The position numbers were made by a program, and so were the translations under genes. A stretch of 64,000 nucleotides of DNA from CAUJIW01 sp963205175 (GTDB lineage Bacteria > Pseudomonadota > Alphaproteobacteria > Sphingomonadales > Sphingomonadaceae). Positions 34,709-43,126 of the stretch are shown here, one piece after another; the stretch's first letter is position 1; every line of letters starts with the position of its first letter. The DNA lies in NCBI GenBank assembly GCA_041060555.1, contig JBEUDS010000002.1. One strand, given 5' to 3'. The notes beneath the pieces are model-generated. The model ran no database searches. It was not told the DNA's origin and was given only the letters and a program-made list of their open reading frames with translations.

Positions 34709-35182
34709 TCAGGCGAGCATGCTGCGCAGCATCCACGCGGTCTTTTCGGCCACCTGCATGCGCTGGGTCAACAGGTCGCAGGTCGGCTCGTCGCCAGCGG
34801 CCTCGGCGATCGGGAACACGCTGCGTGCGGTCCTCGCCACGGCTTCATTGCCCCGGACGAGATTGCGGATCATGTCCTCCGCGTTCGGTACGTCCTGTTC
34901 TTCCTGGATGCTGGAGAGCCTGGCGTAGGCGGCGTAGCTGCCCGGCGCGAACTGGCCCAGCGCCCGGATACGCTCGGCGATGTCGTCCACCGCCACCGAC
35001 AGCTCGGTATACTGGGTCATGAACATCGCGTGCAGCGCGTTGAACATCGGCCCGGTGACGTTCCAGTGATAATTGTGGGTCTTGAGATAGAGGGTGTAGG
35101 TGTCGGCCAGCAGCCGCGACAACCCCTCTGCGGTCGCCTGGCGCTGTTCCTCGCTGATGCCGATGTCGATTTCCATGGCCAT
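34709..35182 (-). CDS. Dps-family ferritin-like DNA-protecting protein
   Basis: 157 residues; AGGAGAG precedes the ATG. The ferroxidase site is formed by His/Asp/Glu in LYLKTHNYHWNVTGPMFNALHAMFMTQYTELSVAVDDIAERIRALGQ. It stores iron and protects against peroxide. A Fur-like box lies upstream of the divergent TonB gene. Confidence 0.94.
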   Translation of the reverse strand: MAMEIDIGISEEQRQATAEGLSRLLADTYTLYLKTHNYHWNVTGPMFNALHAMFMTQYTELSVAVDDIAERIRALGQFAPGSYAAYARLSSIQEEQDVPNAEDMIRNLVRGNEAVARTARSVFPIAEAAGDEPTCDLLTQRMQVAEKTAWMLRSMLA

Positions 35183-35342
35183 GGGCTTCTCTCCTGCTGG
35201 AAGTTGGGCTGGGCGTTGTCGTAACGCCCTCGTGTTCCTGACATGGCGCTTGCGTACGCGGGGTTCAACCGGTGCCGGTCAGCACTAGGGGAACCGCCGC
35301 CTGGCGGCCTTGCGCTCAATCAAGTCGCGCCGGGATAATAAT

Positions 35343-35361
35343 AATAGCGATAACCATTATC
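35343..35361 (+). promoter_or_regulatory. Fur-like box 1 upstream of tonB
   Basis: Nineteen bases matching the Fur consensus at 15 positions by eye, with core GATAACCATTATC (inverted GATAA/TTATC). It lies 110 bp before the tonB ATG, in AT-rich DNA that contrasts with the GC-rich surroundings. Confidence 0.5.
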
Positions 35362-35392
35362 ATAAACACCCTTGACCGTGCGGCTGTTAATA

Positions 35393-35407
35393 TGAGAATG
35401 AGTCGCA
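35393..35407 (+). promoter_or_regulatory. Fur-like box 2 upstream of tonB
   Basis: TGAGAATGAGTCGCA, the reverse complement of TGCGACTCATTCTCA, which matches the TGCRANTSATTCTCA form of Fur sites. It lies 63 bp before the tonB start. Confidence 0.55.
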
Positions 35408-35469
35408 ACAGCATCGGCGGTGCCTGAATCCGCCATCGTCATCTCGCTTGTGGGCATGGAAGCGCGGGC

Positions 35470-36243
35470 ATGATGCTTCAGACCTCCAAAGGACACGTCC
35501 GCGCGGCCCGGCGCAACCCGCTGCCGCGCACGCTTTTGCGCCCCCCGGTGCCAGCGTCGCCGGGTGCGCCGTTGCGGGATGGCCGGCTGGCGGTCGCGCG
35601 GCCGCGCGCTGCCATGAACTGGCCGGTCATCGCGCTGGTCGGCGCGCTGCATGCGGCGGCGCTGGTGGCGCTGGCGCTCTCCCGGATTGACCTGCCGGTC
35701 CTGACCGTCGCCCCCGCGCTGCGGGTCGATCTGCTGCCGGCGGCCGCGCCGCTGCCACCGCCACCGCCACCGCCGGCGCTGGCGCCGCCGGCGCTGCCAT
35801 TGCCGGTGTTCGTCATGCCGGACATCGCGCCGCCGGCGCCCGCCCCGACGCCGGTGCTGGCCGCGTTCCGTCCTCCCGGCGCGCCGGGAGGTGAGGGGAC
35901 GCCCGGCAGCGGCCAGGGGGGCGCCACGGTCGCGCCGTCGGCCGCTGATTCGGCGCCTGTCACGGCGCCCGACTTCGAGGCGGATTACCTCAACAATCCG
36001 GCGCCGCCCTATCCCATGGCGTCGCGGCGCGCCCGCGAGCAGGGCACGGTGATGCTCCGGGTGCTGGTGAGCCCGGCCGGCACGGCGCAGATGGTCGAGC
36101 TGGAGGCCAGCAGCGGCTTCTCCCGACTCGACCACGCCGCCAGTGACGCCGTGCGACGCTGGCGGTTCGTGCCGGCCAGCCAGTCCGGCCGCCCGGTGAC
36201 CGCCTGGGTGCTGGTGCCGGTGATCTTCTCGCTGGCGCGCTGA
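35470..36243 (+). CDS. tonB: TonB-family energy transducer
   Basis: 257 residues. One membrane helix (NWPVIALVGALHAAALVALAL, ~50-70) is followed by a Pro-rich periplasmic spacer (~85-135). The C-terminal TonB domain includes NPAPPYPMASRRAREQGTVMLRVLVSPAGTAQMVELEASSGFSRLDHAASDAVRRWRFVPA. A start at 35614, just before the helix, would remove an unusually long 48-residue cytoplasmic N-terminus. No exbBD or receptor gene adjoins; two Fur-like boxes precede it. Confidence 0.92.
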   Translation: MMLQTSKGHVRAARRNPLPRTLLRPPVPASPGAPLRDGRLAVARPRAAMNWPVIALVGALHAAALVALALSRIDLPVLTVAPALRVDLLPAAAPLPPPPPPPALAPPALPLPVFVMPDIAPPAPAPTPVLAAFRPPGAPGGEGTPGSGQGGATVAPSAADSAPVTAPDFEADYLNNPAPPYPMASRRAREQGTVMLRVLVSPAGTAQMVELEASSGFSRLDHAASDAVRRWRFVPASQSGRPVTAWVLVPVIFSLAR

Positions 36244-36336
36244 ACCGGTCCCGCCAGTGCTTTTCATGTCGCCGCGCTAGACAGGACGCGCATTCGGTTC
36301 CATGACGATGTTGCAATGCAGCAAAGGAGTGGGCCG

Positions 36337-37350
36337 ATGGCGCGCGTGAAAAAGATCAGCCTGGGTCTCCAGGGTGGCGGCAGCCACGGCGCCTTCACCT
36401 GGGGCGTGCTCGACCGGCTGCTGGAGGAAGAGCGGCTGGACATCGAGGCGGTGTCCGGCGCCAGCGCCGGCGCGGTCAACGCGGTGGCACTCGCCCACGG
36501 GTACGCCACCGGCGGCCGCAAGGGCGCCAAGGAAGCGCTCGACAAGCTGTGGCACCGGGTCGGTGGCTTCGGCGAGTTCTCGCCGTTCCGCCGGTCCTGG
36601 CTCGATGTCGCCCGCCAGAGCTGGGGCATGGAGCTGTCGCCGACCTTCCTGTTCTATGACGTGCTGTCGCGCATGGCCTCGCCCTACGACCTCAACCCGT
36701 TCAATTTCGGCGTGCTGGAGCATGTGCTGGACTTCATTGACTGGGAGGCGGTGCGCCGGTCGCCGGAGTTCAAGGTGTTCGTCGCCGCCACCAACGTGCG
36801 CTCGGGCAAGGTCAAGGTGTTCGAGCAGCGCGAGCTGTCGCTCAAGGCGGTGCTGGCCTCCACCTGTCTGCCGCAGGTGTTCCAGGCGGTGGAGATCGAC
36901 GGCGAGGCCTACTGGGACGGCGGCTTCCTCGGCAATCCGCCGCTGTTCCCGCTGTTCTACGTGACGTCGAGCTGCGACATCCTGGTGATCGAGAGCAACA
37001 CCCTGTACCGCGCCGACGTGCCGCGCACCGCCCACGAGATCAACGAGCGGCTGAACGAGATCAACTTCAACAGCGCCCTGCTGGCCGAGCTGCGGGCGAT
37101 CGAGTTCGTTGGCCGGCTGGTCGATCGCGGCGCGGTGGACACCAGCCGCTACCGCAAGATGCTGGTGCACATGATCGATGGTGGCTGCGATCTGGCTGAA
37201 CTGGGCTCGGCCAGTAAGCTCAATGCCGAGATGGAGTTTCTGCAACACCTCAAGGCGATCGGCCGACGCCGGGCGGACGAATGGGTGCGTGCCAACTTCG
37301 AGAAGCTGGGCGTCGAGTCGAGCGTCGATCTCAGGGAACTGGTTGGCTGA
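36337..37350 (+). CDS. Patatin-like phospholipase
   Basis: 337 residues from ATG 36337 (AAAGGAG upstream). Oxyanion loop GLQGGGSHGAFTWGVL, nucleophile elbow SGASAGAVNA, and catalytic Asp in YWDGGFLGNPP. Long C-terminal helical part. Cytoplasmic lipid hydrolase; substrate unknown. Its terminal Glu-Leu-Val-Gly-stop is followed by an imperfect copy reading Glu-Leu-Val-Val-stop. Confidence 0.93.
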   Translation: MARVKKISLGLQGGGSHGAFTWGVLDRLLEEERLDIEAVSGASAGAVNAVALAHGYATGGRKGAKEALDKLWHRVGGFGEFSPFRRSWLDVARQSWGMELSPTFLFYDVLSRMASPYDLNPFNFGVLEHVLDFIDWEAVRRSPEFKVFVAATNVRSGKVKVFEQRELSLKAVLASTCLPQVFQAVEIDGEAYWDGGFLGNPPLFPLFYVTSSCDILVIESNTLYRADVPRTAHEINERLNEINFNSALLAELRAIEFVGRLVDRGAVDTSRYRKMLVHMIDGGCDLAELGSASKLNAEMEFLQHLKAIGRRRADEWVRANFEKLGVESSVDLRELVG

Positions 37351-37368
37351 AGGAACTGGTGGTCTAAG
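37335..37368 (+). repeat. 17-bp tandem duplication of a 3' end with stop codon
   Basis: GGAACTGGTTGGCTGAA (37335-37351) is followed directly by GGAACTGGTGGTCTAAG (37352-37368), 13 of 17 identical. In equivalent phase both end in a stop codon (TGA, then TAA). No hairpin is obvious, unlike the other stop-linked repeats in the window. Confidence 0.65.
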
Positions 37369-37377
37369 CGGCGTCGC

Positions 37378-38607
37378 TCAGGCGGCGAGGGCCGCCGCGT
37401 AGCGGGCGAGCCCCTGGTCGAGGTCGGCGATCAGGTCGGCGGGGTCTTCCAGGCCGATGTGCAGCCGCAGCGTCGGGCCGGGCGCCTGCCAGCGGGTGAC
37501 GGTGCGCAGGCCGGCCGGGTCGACGGGCAGGATCAGGCTTTCATAGCCGCCCCACGAGAAGCCCATTTTGAAGTGCGCCAGATGGTCGACCAGCGCCGGC
37601 AGGTCGGCCCGCGTGCCGCGCTTGAGCACGAACGAAAACAGGCCCGAGGCGCCCTTGAAGTCGCGTTGCCACAGGTCGTGGCCGGGGCAGTCGGGCAGGG
37701 CCGGGTGGAGCACCCGCGCGACCAGCGGATGGCGCTCCAGCCAGCGGGCGACGGCCAGCGCGTTGGCCTGGTGGCGCTCCAGCCGCAGCGGCAGCGTGCG
37801 CAGGCCGCGCAGCGCCAGCATGGCATCGTCCGGCGCCGCGCACTGGCCGAGCCGGTAGGTGGCGGCCTTCAGCCGGGGCAGCCAGCGGGCGTTAGCGGTG
37901 ACGGCGCCCATCATCAGGTCGGAATGGCCGCCGACATATTTGGTCAGCGACTGCATGGCGAGGTCGACGCCCAGCCCGATCGCCGGCAGCAGCAGCGGCG
38001 TCGCCCAGGTGTTGTCGAGGATCACCGCCGCGTCCCGTGCGTGGGCGGCGGCCACGATCGCCGGCAGATCCTGCACCTCGAAGGTCAGCGAGCCCGGCGA
38101 CTCGGTGAACACCGCGCGGGTGGTGGGGCGCATCAGCCCGGCGATGCCGGCGCCAATGGTGGGGTCGTAATAGCTGGTCTCGATGCCGAGGTTTTTCAGC
38201 ACCTTGTCGCAGAAGGCCCGTGTCGGCTCATAGGCCGAGTCGACCATCAGCAGATGGTCGCCACCGTTAAGGGTGGCCATCAGGCAGGTGGCGATGGCGG
38301 CGACGCCGGAGGGAAACAGCTTGGTGCCGGCAGCCCCGGGCTCCAGCGCCGTCAGCGCTTCCTCCAGCGCCCAGGTGGTCGGCGTGCCGCGCCGGCCGTA
38401 GTAGAGACCGCCGTCGGGGTTGGCGACCGCGGCATCGAACTCGGCCAGCGTCTCGAACACGCAGGTCGAGGCGTGATAGACGGGCGGATTGACGACGCCG
38501 TGGGTCCATTCGCGTCGCCGGCCGGCCTCGACGATCTGTGTCGCCGGCCTGGCGTCGCGATGTCCCTTGTCCGTGCTCGCCAGGGCCGGATCGCCGTCCT
38601 GGCTCAC
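37378..38607 (-). CDS. metC: Cystathionine beta-lyase
   Basis: 409 residues with a GTG start (38607) overlapping the sseA stop (GTGA). PLP enzyme of the Cys/Met metabolism family: YGRRGTPTTWALEEALTALEPG, AVILDNTWATPLLLPAIGLGVDLAMQSLTKYVGGHSD with the PLP Lys in SLTKY, and GFSWGGYESLILP. It cleaves cystathionine to homocysteine, pyruvate and ammonia. Coupled to a mercaptopyruvate sulfurtransferase. Confidence 0.9.
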   Translation of the reverse strand: MSQDGDPALASTDKGHRDARPATQIVEAGRRREWTHGVVNPPVYHASTCVFETLAEFDAAVANPDGGLYYGRRGTPTTWALEEALTALEPGAAGTKLFPSGVAAIATCLMATLNGGDHLLMVDSAYEPTRAFCDKVLKNLGIETSYYDPTIGAGIAGLMRPTTRAVFTESPGSLTFEVQDLPAIVAAAHARDAAVILDNTWATPLLLPAIGLGVDLAMQSLTKYVGGHSDLMMGAVTANARWLPRLKAATYRLGQCAAPDDAMLALRGLRTLPLRLERHQANALAVARWLERHPLVARVLHPALPDCPGHDLWQRDFKGASGLFSFVLKRGTRADLPALVDHLAHFKMGFSWGGYESLILPVDPAGLRTVTRWQAPGPTLRLHIGLEDPADLIADLDQGLARYAAALAA

Positions 38608-39443
38608 GCGCCCGTGACCACCGGGGTGTCGGCCTGGCTGCCCCATTCGGTCCACGAGCCGTCATAGACCGACACGTTCTTGTGACCGAGCAGATTGAGG
38701 CCGAACGCCAGCACGCAGGCGGTGACGCCCGAGCCACAGGTGGTGACCACCGGCTTGCCAAGGTCGACGCCGGCGCCCTCGAAGGCGGCCTTCAGCGCGT
38801 CGCCGGTCTTGAAGGTGCCGTCGGCGTTGAACAGCTCGGTGTAGTGCAGGTTCAGGGCGCCGGGGATGTGGCCGGCGCGCAGGCCCGGCCGCGGTTCCGG
38901 CTCGCTGCCGGCGAAGCGGGCCGGCGAACGGGCGTCCAGCACCTGCTCGGTCTTGGCGGCGAGGTTGGCCTTCATCTGGTCAAGGCTGCGGACGCCGGCC
39001 TTGTCCATCCAGGCGGTGAAGTGGCGATGGCGGACGATCGGCTTGCCCGACTCGATGGGGCGGCCTTCCGACTGCCACTTGGGGAAGCCGCCGTCGAGGA
39101 TCGCCACCTGATGCTGGCCGAACACGCGGAACATCCACCAGGCGCGCGCGGCGCTCTTGATGTCGCTGTGATCATAGACGACGACGCGGCAGCCATCGCC
39201 CAGACCCAGCGCCTGCATGCGGCTGGCGAACTTCTCCGGCGACGGCAGCATGTGCGGGTAGGCGCTGGAGGTATCGGCGATTTCCTCCATGTCGAAGAAT
39301 ACCGCGCCGGGAATGTGCGCCTGCTCGAACTCGCCGCGTGCATTGCGGTCGCAGCCGGGCAGATGGCAGCTCGCATCGACCACGCGCAGGTCGCTGGCTC
39401 CCAGTTCCTTTGCCAGCCATTCGGTGGTGACCAACGCGTCCAT
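38604..39443 (-). CDS. sseA: 3-mercaptopyruvate sulfurtransferase
   Basis: 279 residues from ATG 39443 (AAGGAGA upstream). Two rhodanese domains. The active loop CGSGVTA, typical of mercaptopyruvate rather than thiosulfate sulfurtransferases, lies in VTTCGSGVTACVLAFGLNLLG. Other motifs are RGEFEQAHIPGAVFFDMEEI and YDGSWTEWGSQADTPV. Transfers sulfur from 3-mercaptopyruvate; coupled with metC. Confidence 0.94.
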   Translation of the reverse strand: MDALVTTEWLAKELGASDLRVVDASCHLPGCDRNARGEFEQAHIPGAVFFDMEEIADTSSAYPHMLPSPEKFASRMQALGLGDGCRVVVYDHSDIKSAARAWWMFRVFGQHQVAILDGGFPKWQSEGRPIESGKPIVRHRHFTAWMDKAGVRSLDQMKANLAAKTEQVLDARSPARFAGSEPEPRPGLRAGHIPGALNLHYTELFNADGTFKTGDALKAAFEGAGVDLGKPVVTTCGSGVTACVLAFGLNLLGHKNVSVYDGSWTEWGSQADTPVVTGA

Positions 39444-39658
39444 CACATCGTCTCCTTGAGTATGCATGACTTCGCTCAGAGCCGCACACTACACGCGCGT
39501 CGCGCCTCTCGGGAAGGGGCAAAGGGGCATGTGGTGGCGATGTGCCGCGTCTTTCGTTCGCGTTGCCCGATGGTTCGCCTTGCCGCCGGCGAAGTGACGC
39601 GCCTGCCCGCCGGCCGGAGGCGGGCCGGCCTATCGGAGTGGATAGGGTGCTGCCTGCT

Positions 39659-39674
39659 GTTGACCTGGGTCAAC
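39659..39674. promoter_or_regulatory. 16-bp palindrome upstream of the Rieske oxygenase
   Basis: GTTGACCTGGGTCAAC: 7-bp arms around TG. The left arm contains TTGACC, which could be a -35 element, so a bound repressor would occlude it. 150 bp before the oxygenase start. Confidence 0.45.
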
Positions 39675-39696
39675 GCGGCGCGCCGGGCCGGACGGT

Positions 39697-39722
39697 AAAA
39701 ACAAACCAGGCTGTTTGTTTTT
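39697..39722. promoter_or_regulatory. Perfect 10-bp-arm inverted repeat, TetR-type operator candidate
   Basis: AAAAACAAAC and its exact complement flank CAGGCT. The ACAAAC..GTTTGT core resembles TetR/AcrR-family operators. It lies 102 bp upstream of the Rieske oxygenase. No TetR gene is in the window. Confidence 0.55.
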
Positions 39723-39823
39723 GATCCGGGATGGACCGTGCAACGCGCCCGCCGACAGAGACTGGCGTGGCAGGATCGCGGCGGCCTGCCGGTTCGCAGC
39801 CCCGATCCGTGGGAGGACAAGCG

Positions 39824-41203
39824 ATGAATCTCGACATCCGGCCGCAGGCCGACCGCTGCAACGATCTGAGCTACGAGGACATTCTGAACCTCGATACGCG
39901 GCCCGTGCCGGCCTATCTGCGCCAGGGGCCGGTGCCCGACATCGGCACCGACCCGGTGCCGGCCGGCAACTATACCGATCCCGCCTTCTTCCAGCAGGAA
40001 GTCGACAAGCTGTGGTCGCGCTGCTGGCAGATGGCCTGCCGCGAGGAGGACATCCCCAACGTCGGGGACTATGTGGTCTATGACATGGTGGGGAAATCCT
40101 ACCTCATCGTCCGCACCGCGCCGGACACCATCAAGGCGCTGCTCAACGTCTGCCTGCATCGTGGCCGCAAGCTGGCGACCCAGGGCGGCTGCAAGTCGCG
40201 TTTCCGCTGCATGTTCCATGGCTTCGAGTGGAATATTGACGGCTCGTTCAAGCACAACCCGATGGCCTGGGACTTCCCGCAGTGGGAGGGGCAGGACATG
40301 CGCCTGCCGGAAGCGCGGGTGGCCCGCTGGGGTGGATTCGTGTTTGTCAATTTTGATCCAGAAGCCAAGCCATTGGATGATATCATTCATCCCATTCCTG
40401 AGCATTTCGCGCGCTATGACCTCGCCAACATGTACACCGCGCTGCACATCGCCAAGACCTTCCCGGCCAACTGGAAGGCAGTGGCGGAAGCGTTCATGGA
40501 GAGCCACCACAGCATCACCACCCACCCGCAGTTCATGGCGTTCCTCGGCGACGCCAACTCGCAGTACGACGTGTTCTCGCCCTATGTCAGCCGGCAGTTC
40601 TCGGCGATGGGCGTGCCGAGCCCGTTCGTCGACAAGAGCCAGCTCAGCGAGTCCGACATCTGGGCCGCCATGCTGCGCAGCTCCGGGCGGGTGCGCGAGT
40701 GGGAGCAGGGCGAGGGGCCGACGGTGCCCGAGGGCGTGCGGGCGCGCGCCTACGCCGCCGAGCAGCAGCGCCACGCGCTGGCCGCCGAGGACGGCTACGA
40801 CTACTCGGACATCTCGGACGCCGAGATGCTCGACCCGCTGCTCTACAACCTGTGGCCCAACCTGTCGGTGTGGGCCGGCTTCTCGCTCAACCTGGTCTAT
40901 CGCTGGCGGCCGGTGGACGTCGACACCGCGATCATGGACGTGCGGGTGCTCAAGCGGGTGCCCAAGAACGGCCCGCGGCCGCGCCCGGCGCCGCTGCAGG
41001 TGCTGGGTGTCGATGAACCGTGTGCCACCGTCGAGGGGCTGGGGTCGCTGGGCGGCGTGTTCGATCAGGACATGGCCAACCTGCCCTACGTCCAGCAGGG
41101 GCTGAAGGCCGGCGGTCGGGATTTCCCCGTTCACTTCGGCAAGTACAGCGAACTGCGCATTCGCCAGCTGCACCGGACGCTGGCCGACTTCATGGCCGGC
41201 TGA
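39824..41203 (+). CDS. Rieske aromatic-ring/oxidative oxygenase, alpha subunit
   Basis: 459 residues from ATG 39824 (GGGAGGA upstream). The Rieske [2Fe-2S] site is C110-X-H112 and C129-X2-H132 (CLHRGRKL, CMFHGFEWN). Mononuclear iron ligands lie in MESHHSITTHPQFM. It hydroxylates or demethylates an organic substrate using ferredoxin-supplied electrons. No beta subunit, ferredoxin or reductase gene is adjacent. The inverted repeats upstream suggest repressor control. Confidence 0.93.
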   Translation: MNLDIRPQADRCNDLSYEDILNLDTRPVPAYLRQGPVPDIGTDPVPAGNYTDPAFFQQEVDKLWSRCWQMACREEDIPNVGDYVVYDMVGKSYLIVRTAPDTIKALLNVCLHRGRKLATQGGCKSRFRCMFHGFEWNIDGSFKHNPMAWDFPQWEGQDMRLPEARVARWGGFVFVNFDPEAKPLDDIIHPIPEHFARYDLANMYTALHIAKTFPANWKAVAEAFMESHHSITTHPQFMAFLGDANSQYDVFSPYVSRQFSAMGVPSPFVDKSQLSESDIWAAMLRSSGRVREWEQGEGPTVPEGVRARAYAAEQQRHALAAEDGYDYSDISDAEMLDPLLYNLWPNLSVWAGFSLNLVYRWRPVDVDTAIMDVRVLKRVPKNGPRPRPAPLQVLGVDEPCATVEGLGSLGGVFDQDMANLPYVQQGLKAGGRDFPVHFGKYSELRIRQLHRTLADFMAG

Positions 41204-41223
41204 GCGCCGGCACCGCGCGGCGG

Positions 41224-41249
41224 GGCCGGCGTCGGGTTTGACGCCGGCC
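41224..41249 (+). terminator. Terminator-like hairpin after the Rieske gene
   Basis: Perfect 10-bp stem GGCCGGCGTC with its complement around GGGTTT, 20 bp after the stop. It lacks a T-tract, so termination is uncertain. Confidence 0.45.
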
Positions 41250-41274
41250 GCCAACCGCACTATCGCTCGGGCGC

Positions 41275-41733
41275 ATGAGTGAGGCTCCCACCACCACCCA
41301 GCTCGGCAAGGTCACGCCCCTGCCGGAGTCGCCCGAGGCGGCGGTGCTGGACTATGTGCCCAACCCGCGCCCGGGGCGGGGCTATCTGGTGCGCTTCACC
41401 GCGCCGGAATTCACCTCGCTGTGCCCGGTCACCGGCCAGCCGGACTTCGCGCACATCGTCATCGACTATGTGCCGGACCGGCTGATCGTCGAGAGCAAGT
41501 CGCTGAAGCTGTTCCTGCACAGCTTCCGCAACCATCGCGGCTTCCACGAGGACTGCACGGTGGGTATCGGCGAGCGGCTGGCGGCGGAGATGCAGCCGCG
41601 CTGGCTGCGGATCGGGGGCTACTGGTATCCGCGCGGCGGCATGCCGATCGACGTGTTCTGGCAGACCGGCGCGCCACCGGCGGACGTGTGGATTCCCGAC
41701 CAGGGCGTCGCCGGCTACCGCGGCCGGGGCTGA
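41275..41733 (+). CDS. queF: NADPH-dependent 7-cyano-7-deazaguanine reductase QueF
   Basis: 152 residues, the short unimodular type. Catalytic Cys in FTSLCPVTGQPDFA, substrate/NADPH motif VESKSLKLFLHSFRNHRGFHED. It reduces preQ0 to preQ1 in queuosine synthesis. queE and queC lie convergently 0.75 kb downstream; queD is not in the window. Confidence 0.95.
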   Translation: MSEAPTTTQLGKVTPLPESPEAAVLDYVPNPRPGRGYLVRFTAPEFTSLCPVTGQPDFAHIVIDYVPDRLIVESKSLKLFLHSFRNHRGFHEDCTVGIGERLAAEMQPRWLRIGGYWYPRGGMPIDVFWQTGAPPADVWIPDQGVAGYRGRG

Positions 41734-41853
41734 CAACTTCGCGATCAATCGTTCTCGATATGGCGATATTGTTTCCATGATTGGAACAATTGGCAGGCGC
41801 TGTGGTTCGGGTTACCTCTGTGGGTAGTCATACACCCGCAGGAGGCAATCGCC

Positions 41854-42453
41854 ATGACCACCACGACCGCCACCAGAATCGCCATCGTCTTTCATTCCGG
41901 CTATGGCCACACCGCTCGTCAGGCCGAGGCCGTCGCCGCAGGTGCCGGCCGTGTCGACGGCGCCGAGGTCGAGCTCGTCCGGGTCGAGGAACTGACCAGC
42001 CCGGACGCGCCGGGCTGGGCGGTGCTGGACGCCGCTGACGCCATCATCTTCGGTGCCCCCACCTACATGGGCTCGGCGTCGGCGCCCTTCATGGCGTTCA
42101 AGGACGCCACCTCGAAGCGCTGGATGCAGGGCGCCTGGAAGAACAAGATCGCCGCCGGCTTCACCAATTCCGGCTCGTGGGGCGGCGACAAGTTCAACAC
42201 CCTGATGTCCTTCGTCGTGCTGGCGATGCAGCACCACATGGTGTGGGTCGGCCTCGACCTGATGCCGGGCTACAACAGCTCCAAGGGGTCGCCGGATGAT
42301 CTCAATCGCGTCGGCCTGTGGCTGGGCGCGGGTGCCCAGTCCAATGTCGACCAGGGGCCGGATGTGGCGCCGGTGAAGGCCGATCTCGACACCGCCAGCC
42401 ACCTTGGCGAGCGGGTCGCCCGTGCCGCCGCGCGCTGGCGCAAGGGCGCCTGA
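41854..42453 (+). CDS. WrbA-like flavodoxin-fold NAD(P)H:quinone oxidoreductase
   Basis: 199 residues. FMN-binding loop IVFHSGYGHTARQAEAV and second loop IIFGAPTYMGSASAPFMAFKDATSKRW. The flavodoxin/WrbA fold is clear. A probable two-electron quinone reductase. Sits between queF and queE but has no known role in queuosine. Confidence 0.88.
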   Translation: MTTTTATRIAIVFHSGYGHTARQAEAVAAGAGRVDGAEVELVRVEELTSPDAPGWAVLDAADAIIFGAPTYMGSASAPFMAFKDATSKRWMQGAWKNKIAAGFTNSGSWGGDKFNTLMSFVVLAMQHHMVWVGLDLMPGYNSSKGSPDDLNRVGLWLGAGAQSNVDQGPDVAPVKADLDTASHLGERVARAAARWRKGA

Positions 42454-42478
42454 CCAGGCCACGGATCACGGCACCGCT

Positions 42479-43111
42479 TCAGGCGATGCCGATGATCTTG
42501 TGGGTCTGCAGCGACAGCCGCCACTGCGGATGGGCCAGACAATAAGCCACCGCCGCCTGCGTGTTGGCGGCCCGGTCAGGCCCATCCATCGGCTGCAGGA
42601 AGAAGTGCCGGAAGCCCCAGCCAGCCACCGAGGCCGGATCGAGCCCGGCTTGCGGATAGACCAGCTTCAGTTCGTTGCCGGTCCGCACGATGGTGTCGGC
42701 GCCGGCCTTGGGGCTGATGCACACCCAGTCGATGCCGGGCGGCACCGCGACGGTGCCGTTGGACTCGATGGCGATGGTGAAGCCGCGGGCGTGCAGGGCG
42801 TCGATCAGCGTCGCGTCCAGTTGCAGCAGCGGCTCGCCGCCGGTGCAGACGACGTAACGGTGGGCCGGATCGTCACCCCAGCTGCGGGCAACCGCCTCGG
42901 CCAGCGCGTCGGCGCTGGCGAACTTGCCGCCGCCGGGGCCGTCGGTGCCGACGAAATCGGTGTCGCAGAAGGTGCAGGTGGCCCGCGCGCGGTCCTGCTC
43001 GCGGCCGCTCCACAGGTTGCAGCCGGCGAAGCGCAGGAACACCGCCCGCCGGCCGGTGTGGGCGCCTTCACCCTGGAGGGTGAGGAACAGTTCCTTGACG
43101 GCGTAGGTCAT
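42479..43111 (-). CDS. queE: 7-carboxy-7-deazaguanine synthase QueE
   Basis: 210 residues. Radical SAM enzyme; the [4Fe-4S] site is the QueE-type C-X14-C-X2-C (CNLW..ATCTFCDTDF) rather than CX3CX2C. Other motifs: EGAHTGRRAVFLRFAGC, VCTGGEPLLQLD, IAIESNGTVAVP. Converts 6-carboxytetrahydropterin to 7-carboxy-7-deazaguanine. 15 bp downstream of queC. Confidence 0.95.
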   Translation of the reverse strand: MTYAVKELFLTLQGEGAHTGRRAVFLRFAGCNLWSGREQDRARATCTFCDTDFVGTDGPGGGKFASADALAEAVARSWGDDPAHRYVVCTGGEPLLQLDATLIDALHARGFTIAIESNGTVAVPPGIDWVCISPKAGADTIVRTGNELKLVYPQAGLDPASVAGWGFRHFFLQPMDGPDRAANTQAAVAYCLAHPQWRLSLQTHKIIGIA

Positions 43112-43126
43112 GCTGGCCGGGCCGGC

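Larger units (their letters stand above)
39444..39823. other. 380-bp intergenic region with two palindromes
   Basis: Divergent promoter region between sseA and the Rieske oxygenase. No gene is visible. It holds a 16-bp palindrome (39659) and a 26-bp inverted repeat (39697) described separately. Confidence 0.6.

Noticed and set aside
41204..41274. preQ1 riboswitch upstream of queF
   Set aside because: No CUA-rich loop or preQ1-type pseudoknot could be found; only a terminator-like GC hairpin is present.
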